NCBI GenBank assembly: GCA_958446785.1
Contig: CAUCXP010000007.1
Span: forward strand, 1 to 21,138
Source: an uncultured Collinsella sp.
GTDB taxonomy: Bacteria > Actinomycetota > Coriobacteriia > Coriobacteriales > Coriobacteriaceae
DNA: 21,138 nucleotides
Direction of reading: 5' to 3'
In this document: positions 14,330 through 21,118 of the stretch, piece after piece
Layout: each line of letters opens with the position of its first letter
Numbering within the stretch: the stretch's first letter is position 1
Position numbers and translations under genes: made by a program
The notes under the pieces: model-generated
Told to the model about the DNA's origin: nothing
Database searches by the model: none
What the model saw: only the letters and a program-made list of their open reading frames with translations

Positions 14330-14371
14330 AAAAAGGCAAGGCATAGACCTTCTGGTCGTGCCTTGCCTTTT
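14330..14371 (-). terminator. Strong Rho-independent terminator after the aldose epimerase gene
   Basis: Perfect 13-bp stem AAAAGGCAAGGCA (14331-14343) / TGCCTTGCCTTTT (14359-14371) with an inner GACC-TTCT-GGTC stem. A/T runs lie on both sides, so it would work in either direction. On the minus strand it ends transcription from the epimerase gene before the transporter operon. Confidence 0.88.
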
Positions 14372-14398
14372 GAATGACAAATTGTCGCTCTGGGTGGC

Positions 14399-14439
14399 GC
14401 GCAGCGTCGACCGGTCCGTCGTTCGTTAGAACGGCGGAA
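14399..14439 (-). repeat. Small hairpin repeat element, copy 1
   Basis: GCGCAGCGTCGACCGGT (14399-14415) followed by a 9-bp stem (14416-14424 / 14429-14437, one T-G pair) closed by GTTA. It aligns without gaps to 19451-19491 over 41 positions with six differences, all in the stem. It lies 4 nt after the epimerase stop codon in the direction of transcription. Confidence 0.8.
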
Positions 14440-14442
14440 CCT

Positions 14443-15336
14443 CTAGAGCAGGGTGACGCTAAAGGAACGGATGTCGGTAGCGCCCGGTGCCAACGTGATG
14501 GTGTTGACCTTGTGCTCAAAGACATCGTCCTCGGTGTCCATGGTGGTGTGGCCGGTCCAGGGCTCGAGCGCCACAAACGGAGCGTCGTTGGCGGCAGACC
14601 ACACGCCGATGTACTTAAAGCCCTCAAAGTCGATCTTGACGCCGTGGCCCGACTTGCGGCCGCGCAGCGTGAGCGTGGAGCCCGGAGTATCGGTGAACAT
14701 GATGGCATCGTTATCGAAGCTGCGGTGCGTGATGGGCAGCACGTCCGAGTTATCGGGAGCCTTGTAGCTACCCTCGAACGTCATGAGACCGTCGGGCGTG
14801 ATGATGGGAGCCTCGTTCGTCCAGGCCTCGGTAAACGCCAGCTCGTAATCCTCGAATACCTCGTCCTCGGCACCGGGGGCGGGCACGTTAAATGCGGGGT
14901 GGCCGCCCACCGAGAACGGCAGGTCCACGTCGCCGGTGTTCGTAACGGCAAAGGTCTGGGTAAGCGTGGCGTCGCCGGTCAGGACATAGGTCATGTTGAG
15001 CTTAAAGTGAAACGGAAAGGCCTTGAGCGACTCGGGCGTATCGGTGATCTCGTACGTTACCGAGGAGCCGTCCTCCGAAACCTCGACCAGCTTGTGCTCG
15101 ACGATGCGCGCGAGTCCGTGGCGCGGCATCTCGCAGGTGCCGGCCGCAGACGTTGCCGTGTTGTTGCGCAGCGAGCCCACAATGGGGAACAGGATGGGCG
15201 CATGCTTGCCCCAAAAGGTGGGATCGCCCTGCCACAGATACTCGTTGCCGTTGAGGGCAAGGCTCGTGAGCTGGGCACCCATGGAATCGATGGCCGCGGT
15301 GAGGCCGCCGCGCTTGATGGTAGTGACGGTGGACAT
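14443..15336 (-). CDS. Aldose 1-epimerase family protein (LacX-like)
   Basis: 297 residues. Mutarotase-fold enzymes interconvert alpha and beta anomers of sugars or sugar phosphates. Expected catalytic residues are present: H73 in MPRHGLAR, H146 in VGGHPAFN and E258 in ALEPWTG. The compact length and the NEYLWQGDPTFWGKHAPILF segment match the LacX/YeaD-type subgroup rather than classical GalM of about 340 residues. No signal peptide, so cytoplasmic. The start at 15336 is supported by GGAGGAAG 5 nt upstream; an in-frame ATG at 15360 lacks such a site. It lies 79 nt after the acidic membrane protein gene and before a strong terminator. No sugar catabolic genes are adjacent, so the physiological substrate is open. 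Confidence 0.9.
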   Translation of the reverse strand: MSTVTTIKRGGLTAAIDSMGAQLTSLALNGNEYLWQGDPTFWGKHAPILFPIVGSLRNNTATSAAGTCEMPRHGLARIVEHKLVEVSEDGSSVTYEITDTPESLKAFPFHFKLNMTYVLTGDATLTQTFAVTNTGDVDLPFSVGGHPAFNVPAPGAEDEVFEDYELAFTEAWTNEAPIITPDGLMTFEGSYKAPDNSDVLPITHRSFDNDAIMFTDTPGSTLTLRGRKSGHGVKIDFEGFKYIGVWSAANDAPFVALEPWTGHTTMDTEDDVFEHKVNTITLAPGATDIRSFSVTLL

Positions 15337-15415
15337 GCTACTTCCTCCAATAGTAAACAACGGTGTCGAGGGCTATTGTCCCACTCTTGGCGGCGGGGTT
15401 GAGCGACAGGTGCAG

Positions 15416-16285
15416 TTATTGAGCAATAGCGTAAAGGTCAAACCCGCCCTGCGGCGTGCTATCGACCGTATCGGGCGCCTGTGAATTAAAACTCACCGGA
15501 ACCATGCGCTTTGAGGCACGGTAACGCGTGCCGTCGGTGGCGACGGGCGGCTCATCGACCGTGAGCTCGTAGTCGCCGGGCTTGAGCTCGATGCCGTCAC
15601 CTTCGGAATTGACGTATTGGTACTCGTCGATCGCTTGCCCCTTGAGCGTGCGACCCACGATATGGACGAGCATCTGGCTGTCGCCGCGCGCGGTGTCCCA
15701 CGTCGCGCCGTCCTTGACCTCGACCGATACATGCACCGAGCGCGTGCGGCTGAGCGATTGCTCGACAGACATCTCGACCTTGGCGGCGTCTTGGCGCTGC
15801 TGCTCGACATGACCCCAGATGCTGCCGATCGCCGAGCAAGCGATGACGCCGGCCATAAAGGCGATGAGAATGGGGCCGAGCGGAGAGCGACGGCCCGCGT
15901 CTTCCTCGCGAGCCAGGTTGGGGCGATGGGTGGGGGCGGGCGCCTGGGCACCCTGCGCGGGCACGTCGAGTATGCTGAAGGATGCCGTGCTGCCGGGGTC
16001 GATGGTATGGCGCGGCTGTGGGGTCTTTGCCGGCGAGATCGACATATCAGCCGGCTCGCCGAGCGTGGCCGTGGCATCGGCCTTCGCCTCGTCGGCCTCG
16101 GCCTGGGCCCAAGCCTGTTCAAAGGTTAGGGGTTCGGCGGCATCGGAGGCGGCTTCAGGCTCGACACCGGCATCGTTGCCGGTCTCGTCCTCGTCGCTCG
16201 ACACGTCACACGGCGCGGGCTCGTCCCACTCTTCGTCCGGAGCCTCGCCCTCGCTATACCACCATTCAAAGTTATCGATATCCAT
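15416..16285 (-). CDS. Acidic single-pass membrane protein of unknown function
   Basis: 289 residues, not recognised. Residues 1-80 are very acidic (repeated DE and EW motifs), 80-135 are Pro/Ala-rich and probably disordered, and one membrane helix spans about 136-157 (LGPILIAFMAGVIACSAIGS). The C-terminal 130 residues are probably extracellular, with a beta-rich segment (VHVSVEVKDGATWD..., LVHIVGRTLKGQ, IELKPGDYELTVDEPP) that could be an Ig-like fold. There is no signal peptide, so it would be type II. A weak AAGGGG precedes the start. It is 79 nt upstream of the epimerase gene with no terminator between, so they may be cotranscribed. The N-terminal composition recalls Gram-positive cytoplasmic scaffold tails, but this is only an analogy. 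Confidence 0.8.
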   Translation of the reverse strand: MDIDNFEWWYSEGEAPDEEWDEPAPCDVSSDEDETGNDAGVEPEAASDAAEPLTFEQAWAQAEADEAKADATATLGEPADMSISPAKTPQPRHTIDPGSTASFSILDVPAQGAQAPAPTHRPNLAREEDAGRRSPLGPILIAFMAGVIACSAIGSIWGHVEQQRQDAAKVEMSVEQSLSRTRSVHVSVEVKDGATWDTARGDSQMLVHIVGRTLKGQAIDEYQYVNSEGDGIELKPGDYELTVDEPPVATDGTRYRASKRMVPVSFNSQAPDTVDSTPQGGFDLYAIAQ

Positions 16286-16360
16286 ACGGGGCGCCCCTTA
16301 AGCCTCGCAAATAAACACTTGCTAGCCTTATACCCCCAGATGGCACGCCCGCTCGCACGG

Positions 16361-16393
16361 AATGTGACAAAGGGGCTGTCCCTTTGTCACATT
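16361..16393. repeat. REP-like palindrome, intact copy C
   Basis: Perfect 14-bp arms AATGTGACAAAGGG (16361-16374) and CCCTTTGTCACATT (16380-16393) with loop GCTGT. It lies 6 nt after the stop of the ATPase gene and could terminate or stabilise its transcript. The flank CGCACGGAATG is shared with site A. Confidence 0.9.
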
Positions 16394-16399
16394 TTGCGT

Positions 16400-17716
16400 T
16401 TAGCCGTGGGCGCTCTTGTTTCTCAGCAAGAAATCGGCCGCCCCTACGATTCTGATGCCGTCGATGTCTGTTGGATGCTCACCATCCCTGACAATCAAGA
16501 TCTTCTCGTACGAATCAGGGATTTTTCCCAGCGTGTTTAGTTTGAGCGGTCGCAGCTCACGCTCTCTTGTCGCCTCGGCATCGATCCGTTCGGTAACCTG
16601 GATATATTTACGGTCCGATCCCTCGCCGATTGCGACAAAGTCGATTTCCCCCGCGCGCAGATGGCCGCAAAACACTTCGTATCCTTCAAAGACAAGCTGG
16701 TTGTAGATAACGTTCTCGAGCATCCTTCCACTATCGCTGCCTCTATATCCGTCAAGGTAGCTGCGGATTCCCGTATCGGCTATGTAATATTTACCGCCTG
16801 TCTTGAGAAGCTCCCGCCCCTTGACGTCATACCTTTTTACCTTGGTAAACAGGTACGTCTCTTCCAGAGCGTCAATATACGCCGACACCGTCGATGCGCT
16901 GGTCTTACCGCCCGCCGATTCGTTGAGCGTCCCTACGATTTTGTTGACCGAGGTTTGATTGGAAATGTTGTCTGCCAGATACGCACAGAGCCGCTCGAGA
17001 ACGTCGCGCTTGGTGATAGCTCCGCGACCTCTACGCGTCGCGCGCAATAGGATATCGCGCGCGACAATCGTCTGATAGAGGCTGCGGATGTAGTCACGGC
17101 ACGCCTCGCGTCTCGGCTCGTCATGAGCCAGAAACGGCATGCCGCCATAGGTTATGTACTGCTCGAGCACGGTGTTTGAATTAAGGCGATCGCCCGTCTT
17201 GGAAACGAGCTCGACCCTCTCACCAAGCCCTTCGGCGACGACCGCATCAATCGAGCGAAAATCAAGATACTCGCCAAACGTGAGCGGCTGCATCTTGACC
17301 TCGATATACCGGCCCGAGATAAGCGTTGCAAGCTCGCTCGATAGCAAAAAGGCATTGGAGCCCGTGACATAGATATCGCACGGCAAATCGATTCGGAGCG
17401 AGTTAACCGCCTTTTCCCAGCCCTCGACATTCTGGAGCTCGTCAAAGAACAGATAGGGGCGCTCGACACCGTCAACGCGCTCCCGAACCCTGAGATACAA
17501 CGTCAGATAATCTGTAACCCCCGCGTACTCTAGAGATTCCATCTTAAAGGTCAGCAAACGCTCTGCCGGCACCCCCTGCTGCGCCAGGTGCTCCCTCATC
17601 ATGTCCAATAACGTGGATTTGCCGCAACGGCGTATACCCGTCACGATTTTGATGAGGTCGGTATCCTGAAAAGCAATGAGTCGATCAAGATAGCGGCTTC
17701 GGCGAACGATGTTCAT
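16400..17716 (-). CDS. AAA family ATPase with C-terminal DUF4143
   Basis: 438 residues. N-terminal AAA_14-type domain with Walker A GIRRCGKST (27-35), Walker B YLFFDE (88-93), sensor TGSN (118-121) and SGRY (134-137). The C-terminal DUF4143 region (about 205-380) contains YGGMPFLA and a nuclease-like GHLRAGEIDFVAIGE stretch. These ATPases are common, scattered and often strain-specific in gut bacteria; their function is not settled. The start is supported by GGGAGA 6 nt upstream. Its upstream region holds two near-identical palindromes (17750-17782, 17790-17822), and the whole unit is bracketed by REP-like palindromes at 16361 and 17834. This suggests an autonomous, horizontally acquired cassette. 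The protein is complete, with no frameshift or missing nucleotide-binding motif. Confidence 0.9.
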   Translation of the reverse strand: MNIVRRSRYLDRLIAFQDTDLIKIVTGIRRCGKSTLLDMMREHLAQQGVPAERLLTFKMESLEYAGVTDYLTLYLRVRERVDGVERPYLFFDELQNVEGWEKAVNSLRIDLPCDIYVTGSNAFLLSSELATLISGRYIEVKMQPLTFGEYLDFRSIDAVVAEGLGERVELVSKTGDRLNSNTVLEQYITYGGMPFLAHDEPRREACRDYIRSLYQTIVARDILLRATRRGRGAITKRDVLERLCAYLADNISNQTSVNKIVGTLNESAGGKTSASTVSAYIDALEETYLFTKVKRYDVKGRELLKTGGKYYIADTGIRSYLDGYRGSDSGRMLENVIYNQLVFEGYEVFCGHLRAGEIDFVAIGEGSDRKYIQVTERIDAEATRERELRPLKLNTLGKIPDSYEKILIVRDGEHPTDIDGIRIVGAADFLLRNKSAHG

Positions 17717-17749
17717 AGAGTCTCCCTAGCGCCCGTCCAGACATGAAAA

Positions 17750-17782
17750 CTTATAAACTTGCATTATTTGCAAGTTTATAAG
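17750..17782 (-). promoter_or_regulatory. 33-bp palindrome 1 upstream of the ATPase gene (possible operator)
   Basis: Arms CTTATAAACTTGCA (17750-17763) and TGCAAGTTTATAAG (17769-17782), loop TTATT. It is 33 bp from the ATPase start codon on the upstream side, where a promoter/operator would lie. Confidence 0.75.
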
Positions 17783-17789
17783 ATGCCAC

Positions 17790-17822
17790 CTTAGAAACTT
17801 GCAGATTTTGCAAGTTTCTAAG
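17790..17822 (-). promoter_or_regulatory. 33-bp palindrome 2 upstream of the ATPase gene (possible operator)
   Basis: Arms CTTAGAAACTTGCA (17790-17803) and TGCAAGTTTCTAAG (17809-17822), loop GATTT. It differs from palindrome 1 by one base per arm, and the two changes compensate each other. Repeat distance is exactly 40 bp, close to four helical turns. Confidence 0.75.
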
Positions 17823-17833
17823 AAATGGGCGTG

Positions 17834-17866
17834 GATGTGACAAAGGGACTGTCCCCTTGTCACATC
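17834..17866. repeat. REP-like palindrome, copy D, supplying the MerR stop codon
   Basis: Arms GATGTGACAAAGGG (17834-17847) and CCCCTTGTCACATC (17853-17866), one mismatch, loop ACTGT. The TGA stop of the MerR gene (17860-17862) lies inside the right arm. Confidence 0.88.
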
Positions 17867-18729
17867 TGAAGGGCGACGGGGATTTGGATGCAGCAGAAGT
17901 CCTCTTGGTGGGACTCGTCGTAGCTCGTGGTATCGAGGTAGCAAAAGTCGAAAGCGTTGCCAACGGGCTGGAGCGCGTGCTTGTCCATGCAGGCCACGAC
18001 GGCGCGGATGCCCTCGGGTTCGTACGGCATGCCCCAGCGGCTCATGCACAGGTATGTGCCCTCGGGCAGCACTTCTATGCCGATCTCTGCCAGCTCGACA
18101 GCGTCGCTCGGCAGCAGTTCCTCGGCACCGCGCGGCAGCACGGCAAAGGAGCCGGCGCCGGCAATGGGGTCGTCGGAATGCAGCGCCTCGCGACGCAGCA
18201 TGGCGCCCCAGCCGCGCATGGGGCGCGTGCCCGTGAGCGCACGCATGCGCAGAATCGCGCGCATGAGCGTGGGGTGCAGCATCGAGCGGCCGCGCTCGAT
18301 ATCGGCCGGGAACTCCTCAAAGACCACGTAGCGGCGCTCAAACTGCTTAAGCTCCGGTTTGCCCTCGCGCTCGCGCCAATAGACCGCCTCGTCGTAAAAG
18401 CTCAGGCGCTCCTGCACACTGGCGCGCTCGGCATTAAGCCCGGCAATCTGCTTGTCGAGCGCCTGGACCCGCGAGCGCAGGTGATCGGTCATCTCGCCAA
18501 TGTCGAACGTCGAGGTCAGGCGGTCGACCTCGTCGAGCTCGAGCCCCAGGTCGCGCAACATGCAGATCAGGCGCATGAGCGGGATCTGCGTGGGCGAATA
18601 GAAACGGTAGCCTTTTTCGTTGACCACGGCGGGCTTAAACAGGCCGATCTTGTCGTAGTAGATGAGCGTTTGGCGCGAAACATTAAACAAGCTCACCATC
18701 TCGCTAATCGCATACATGCCCGTCTGCAT
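17860..18729 (-). CDS. MerR family transcriptional regulator with GyrI-like C-terminal domain
   Basis: 289 residues. Winged helix-turn-helix at about 6-70 (YAISEMVSLFNVSRQTLIYYDKIGL, wing GYRFYS), a dimerisation coiled coil at about 75-112 and a C-terminal region of 170 residues that fits a GyrI-like/effector-binding fold, as in BmrR-type multidrug regulators. It probably binds a small molecule and bends promoter DNA. The start at 18729 was chosen because GGGAGG lies just upstream; a GTG at 18744 (with AAAAGGA before it) and an ATG at 18717 are alternatives. It lies downstream of ubiX with a terminator between, so it is transcribed separately. No divergent target gene is next to it, so its regulon is unknown. 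The stop codon falls within a REP-like palindrome. Confidence 0.88.
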   Translation of the reverse strand: MQTGMYAISEMVSLFNVSRQTLIYYDKIGLFKPAVVNEKGYRFYSPTQIPLMRLICMLRDLGLELDEVDRLTSTFDIGEMTDHLRSRVQALDKQIAGLNAERASVQERLSFYDEAVYWREREGKPELKQFERRYVVFEEFPADIERGRSMLHPTLMRAILRMRALTGTRPMRGWGAMLRREALHSDDPIAGAGSFAVLPRGAEELLPSDAVELAEIGIEVLPEGTYLCMSRWGMPYEPEGIRAVVACMDKHALQPVGNAFDFCYLDTTSYDESHQEDFCCIQIPVALQM

Positions 18730-18761
18730 AAGTCCTCCCGACACATCCTTTTAGCGCACAA

Positions 18762-18789
18762 AGCCCGCCGCCCACAGGGGCAGCGGGCT
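18762..18789 (-). terminator. Rho-independent terminator after ubiX
   Basis: On the minus strand: AGCCCGC-T-GCCC, loop CTGT, GGGC-G-GCGGGCT, then TTTG. An 11-bp GC stem with one internal mismatch, 32 nt after the ubiX stop. Confidence 0.8.
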
Positions 18790-18821
18790 CAAACACTCCT
18801 CGTATCCTACCCTAAAAGCGC

Positions 18822-19397
18822 CTATGACCAGCGCTTATAGTTTGCGCATGACACGCCGACGGCCTCGAGCGCCTTGGCGGCGATGTGATGCACCGCGTCG
18901 TCGAGCGTAGCGGGGCCGTTGTAAAACGTGAGCATGGGCGGCATGAGCATGACGCCCGGTACGCGCGCCAGGCGCGCCATGTTATCGACGTGAATGGCGC
19001 TGAAGGGCGTCTCGCGCACCATGAGCACCAGGCGGCGCTGCTCTTTCATCTGCACGTCGGCCGCACGCAGCAACAGGTTTTCGCTGTAACCACTCGCGAT
19101 GCCGGCAAGCGTCTTCATGGAGCAGGGAGCCACGATCATACCGTCGACCGGATAGGTGCCGCTTGCGATGGCGGCGCCGATGTTCTTGTTGTCGTAGACC
19201 ACATCGGCGTGCGCGACAAACTCGTCGAGCGTCATGCCGAGCTCCTGCTCGATGGTGATCTCTCCCCCGCGCGTGACGACAAGCGCCGACTCGGCACCGG
19301 CCTGACGCAGGCATTTGAGGCACTCGAGGCCCAGCGCGGCACCGCTGGCGCCAGACACGCCAACGACGATGCGGCGGGGACGGACATCAAAAGGCAT
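18822..19397 (-). CDS. ubiX: UbiX-type flavin prenyltransferase
   Basis: 191 residues, the normal family length. UbiX attaches dimethylallyl to FMN, producing prenylated FMN, the cofactor UbiD decarboxylases need. Visible motifs are GVSGASGA (13-20, FMN-binding loop), VAPCSMKTLAGIASG, RETPFS and PPMLTFYN, all characteristic of the family. The start is supported by AAGGAG 8 nt upstream. It follows the UbiD-family gene by 80 nt on the same strand, the expected pairing (LpdB with LpdC in lactobacilli). A small hairpin repeat overlaps the end of the UbiD gene in the gap, and a terminator follows ubiX. Confidence 0.95.
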   Translation of the reverse strand: MPFDVRPRRIVVGVSGASGAALGLECLKCLRQAGAESALVVTRGGEITIEQELGMTLDEFVAHADVVYDNKNIGAAIASGTYPVDGMIVAPCSMKTLAGIASGYSENLLLRAADVQMKEQRRLVLMVRETPFSAIHVDNMARLARVPGVMLMPPMLTFYNGPATLDDAVHHIAAKALEAVGVSCANYKRWS

Positions 19398-19450
19398 ATC
19401 CCTGCTCCTTAAAATCCATGGCTATCGGTCTGATTGATATCGCTCAATAG

Positions 19451-19491
19451 GCGCAGCGTCGACCGGTGCGGCGTTTGTTAAAACGCCGCAA
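19451..19491 (-). repeat. Small hairpin repeat element, copy 2, overlapping the lpdC stop
   Basis: GCGCAGCGTCGACCGGT (19451-19467) then a perfect 9-bp stem (19468-19476 / 19481-19489) with loop GTTA. The loop contains the TAA stop codon of the UbiD-family gene (19478-19480). It matches 14399-14439 except at stem positions. Confidence 0.85.
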
Positions 19492-20968
19492 TCTCCTTGG
19501 CCCACTTGTCCTTGTCGATCTCCATGAACTGCGAGCGGATGAAGTTCTTCTTGAGGTCGAACGGGACCGTGCAGTCGAAGATGGCCTTGCAGGCGATGCC
19601 GTGCTCGCGGATCGTGGGGTCGAACGCGGGGTCGTTGGACGGATCGAGCACGTGGCAGTGGCAACCGGGGATGGTGATGAGGTCCACGTCGGCCTGGAAG
19701 CGCGTGGTCATGGCCCACATCACGTCGCTCATGTCGAAGATGTCGACGTCTTCGTCAACCAGGATCACATGCTTGAGCTCGGAGAATGCCGAGAAGGCGA
19801 GCATGGCGGCGTTGCGCTGACGGCCCTCGTCATTTTTGCTCGACTTCTTGAACTGCATGATGGCAACGAACTTGCCGCCGCCGCAGGGAGCAGCGTGGAC
19901 GTTGAGCAGGCGGCCCGGGATAGCGGTCTCGACCATCTTGTAGATGGAAGCCTCGGTGGGGATACCGGCCATGGACACGTGCTCGTGCGAAGGGCCGATG
20001 CAGCTCTCCATGATGGGGTTGACGCGCGTGGTGACGGCGGTGATCTTGATCACCGGGCAGACCTTGGCGCCGCCGGTGTAGCCGGGGAACTCGGGCATGG
20101 CGTAGCCGTGGCCGTTGACATCCTCGTTGATGGTCTCGTCGTGCATGAGGTAGCCCTCGAGCACATACTCGGCATTGGCAATGCACTTCTGCGGAACGGT
20201 GACGCAGTCGGCAAGCTCGACGGCGTGGCCGCGCAGGGCGCCGGCGATCTGCAGCTCGTTGAAGCCGAGCGGCGTGGTGGGAGCCTCGAAGCCGCAGCAC
20301 ATGTACACAGCGGGGTCCAGGCCGATGGAGATGGAAATGGGCATGTCCTCGCCGCGCTGGCAGTACTCGTCAAAGAAGGCGCCAAGGTGACGGCTGCCCG
20401 GGGTGATCCACATGGCGAGCTTGTCCTTGTCGACGCAGGAGAAGCGGTGGATGGTCACGTCGGACTGGGAGCCGTCGGGGCTCGTGCCATAGGCGAGACC
20501 CATGGTGATGTAGGGGCCGCCGTCGACGGGCGTGTTGGTAGGAGCGGGAACGATCTTGCGCAGGTCAAAGCCCTCGTCGGTCGCCTTGTACACGACCTCC
20601 TGGCAGTCGACGTGCGCACCCTCGGCGATCTGCTCGGGCGCGATCAGGTTCTCGAAGCGCTTGCCGATTTCGAGGCCCAGGTGCTCCTCGTCCAGGTCGA
20701 GCAGGGCGGCAACGCGCTTGCGGCTGGCAAGCATGCCGATGCAGACCTTGGCATCGTCAAAGCCCTTGACGTTGTTGAAGACCATCGCCGGACCCTCTTT
20801 GGTCGGACGCATAACGGTGCCGCCGGCACCGACGTGGCGATAGACGCCCGAGACCTCGGCGTCCGGATCGACCTGGGTGTCGGTCTCGAGCAGCTGGCCG
20901 GGCATCTCACGCAAAAAGTCGAGCGCGGAGCGCAGGTCGTGGATCTGGGAAGCATCGGTAGTGGACAT
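19478..20968 (-). CDS. lpdC: UbiD family decarboxylase, gallate/protocatechuate decarboxylase (LpdC-like)
   Basis: 496 residues, close to the 490 of lactobacillar LpdC. It should carry out non-oxidative decarboxylation of gallate to pyrogallol, and perhaps of protocatechuate to catechol, using prenyl-FMN. Segments closely matching LpdC as I know it are DPDAEVSGVYRHVGAGGTV, EGPAMVFNNVKGF, VYKATDEGFD, APTNTPVDGGPYIT, SDVTIHR, GPSHEHVSMAGIPTEASI, AAMLAFSAFSELK and ILVDEDVDIFD. The start at 20968 (MSTTDASQ) has AAGGAG upstream; the frame runs 36 codons further without support. It lies directly upstream of ubiX, which supplies the cofactor. The 5' UTR has a GC hairpin. No gallate transporter or tannase is seen in the window. 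Exact substrate is inferred from similarity only; related UbiD enzymes act on other hydroxybenzoates. Confidence 0.92.
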   Translation of the reverse strand: MSTTDASQIHDLRSALDFLREMPGQLLETDTQVDPDAEVSGVYRHVGAGGTVMRPTKEGPAMVFNNVKGFDDAKVCIGMLASRKRVAALLDLDEEHLGLEIGKRFENLIAPEQIAEGAHVDCQEVVYKATDEGFDLRKIVPAPTNTPVDGGPYITMGLAYGTSPDGSQSDVTIHRFSCVDKDKLAMWITPGSRHLGAFFDEYCQRGEDMPISISIGLDPAVYMCCGFEAPTTPLGFNELQIAGALRGHAVELADCVTVPQKCIANAEYVLEGYLMHDETINEDVNGHGYAMPEFPGYTGGAKVCPVIKITAVTTRVNPIMESCIGPSHEHVSMAGIPTEASIYKMVETAIPGRLLNVHAAPCGGGKFVAIMQFKKSSKNDEGRQRNAAMLAFSAFSELKHVILVDEDVDIFDMSDVMWAMTTRFQADVDLITIPGCHCHVLDPSNDPAFDPTIREHGIACKAIFDCTVPFDLKKNFIRSQFMEIDKDKWAKEIAAF

Positions 20969-20990
20969 AGCGTGCTCCTTTCGGGAGAGC

Positions 20991-21016
20991 GCCCGGCGAC
21001 GGGAGTGCCGCCGGGC
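20991..21016 (-). promoter_or_regulatory. GC hairpin in the 5' UTR of the UbiD-family gene
   Basis: Perfect 8-bp stem GCCCGGCG / CGCCGGGC with a 10-nt loop, ending 13 nt before the AAGGAG ribosome binding site. No T run follows, so it is more likely an mRNA structure than a terminator. Confidence 0.45.
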
Positions 21017-21073
21017 TGGGTAACGTAGTGGGGCCGCAGCGCTTATAGACGGAGCGCTTGGCAACTCGCGGTT

Positions 21074-21118
21074 CAAGCACTCGGCTGTTTACAGCCCAAG
21101 CGCTCGGCCGCTTACATC
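21074..21118 (-). promoter_or_regulatory. Tandem imperfect 22-bp repeats upstream of the UbiD-family gene
   Basis: CAAGCACTCGGCTGTTTACA and two more bases at 21074-21095 recur with four changes at 21097-21118 (23-bp period). The first contains a perfect palindrome GGCTGT-TT-ACAGCC (21083-21096). Position about 110-150 bp before the start codon would suit an activator or repressor site. It could instead be the degenerate end of something beyond the window. Confidence 0.35.

Noticed and set aside
9741..14346. Long plus-strand open frames at 9741-12272 and 11785-14346
   Set aside because: Antisense to the M20 peptidase and ABC transporter genes, whose motifs are complete on the minus strand. 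They are a high-GC shadow effect.
17726..18049. Small minus-strand frame across the paired palindromes
   Set aside because: It overlaps the MerR gene in another frame and reads through the palindromes; there is no sign of a real protein.
19466..21028. 520-codon plus-strand open frame
   Set aside because: Exact antisense of the UbiD-family gene; no recognisable protein content.
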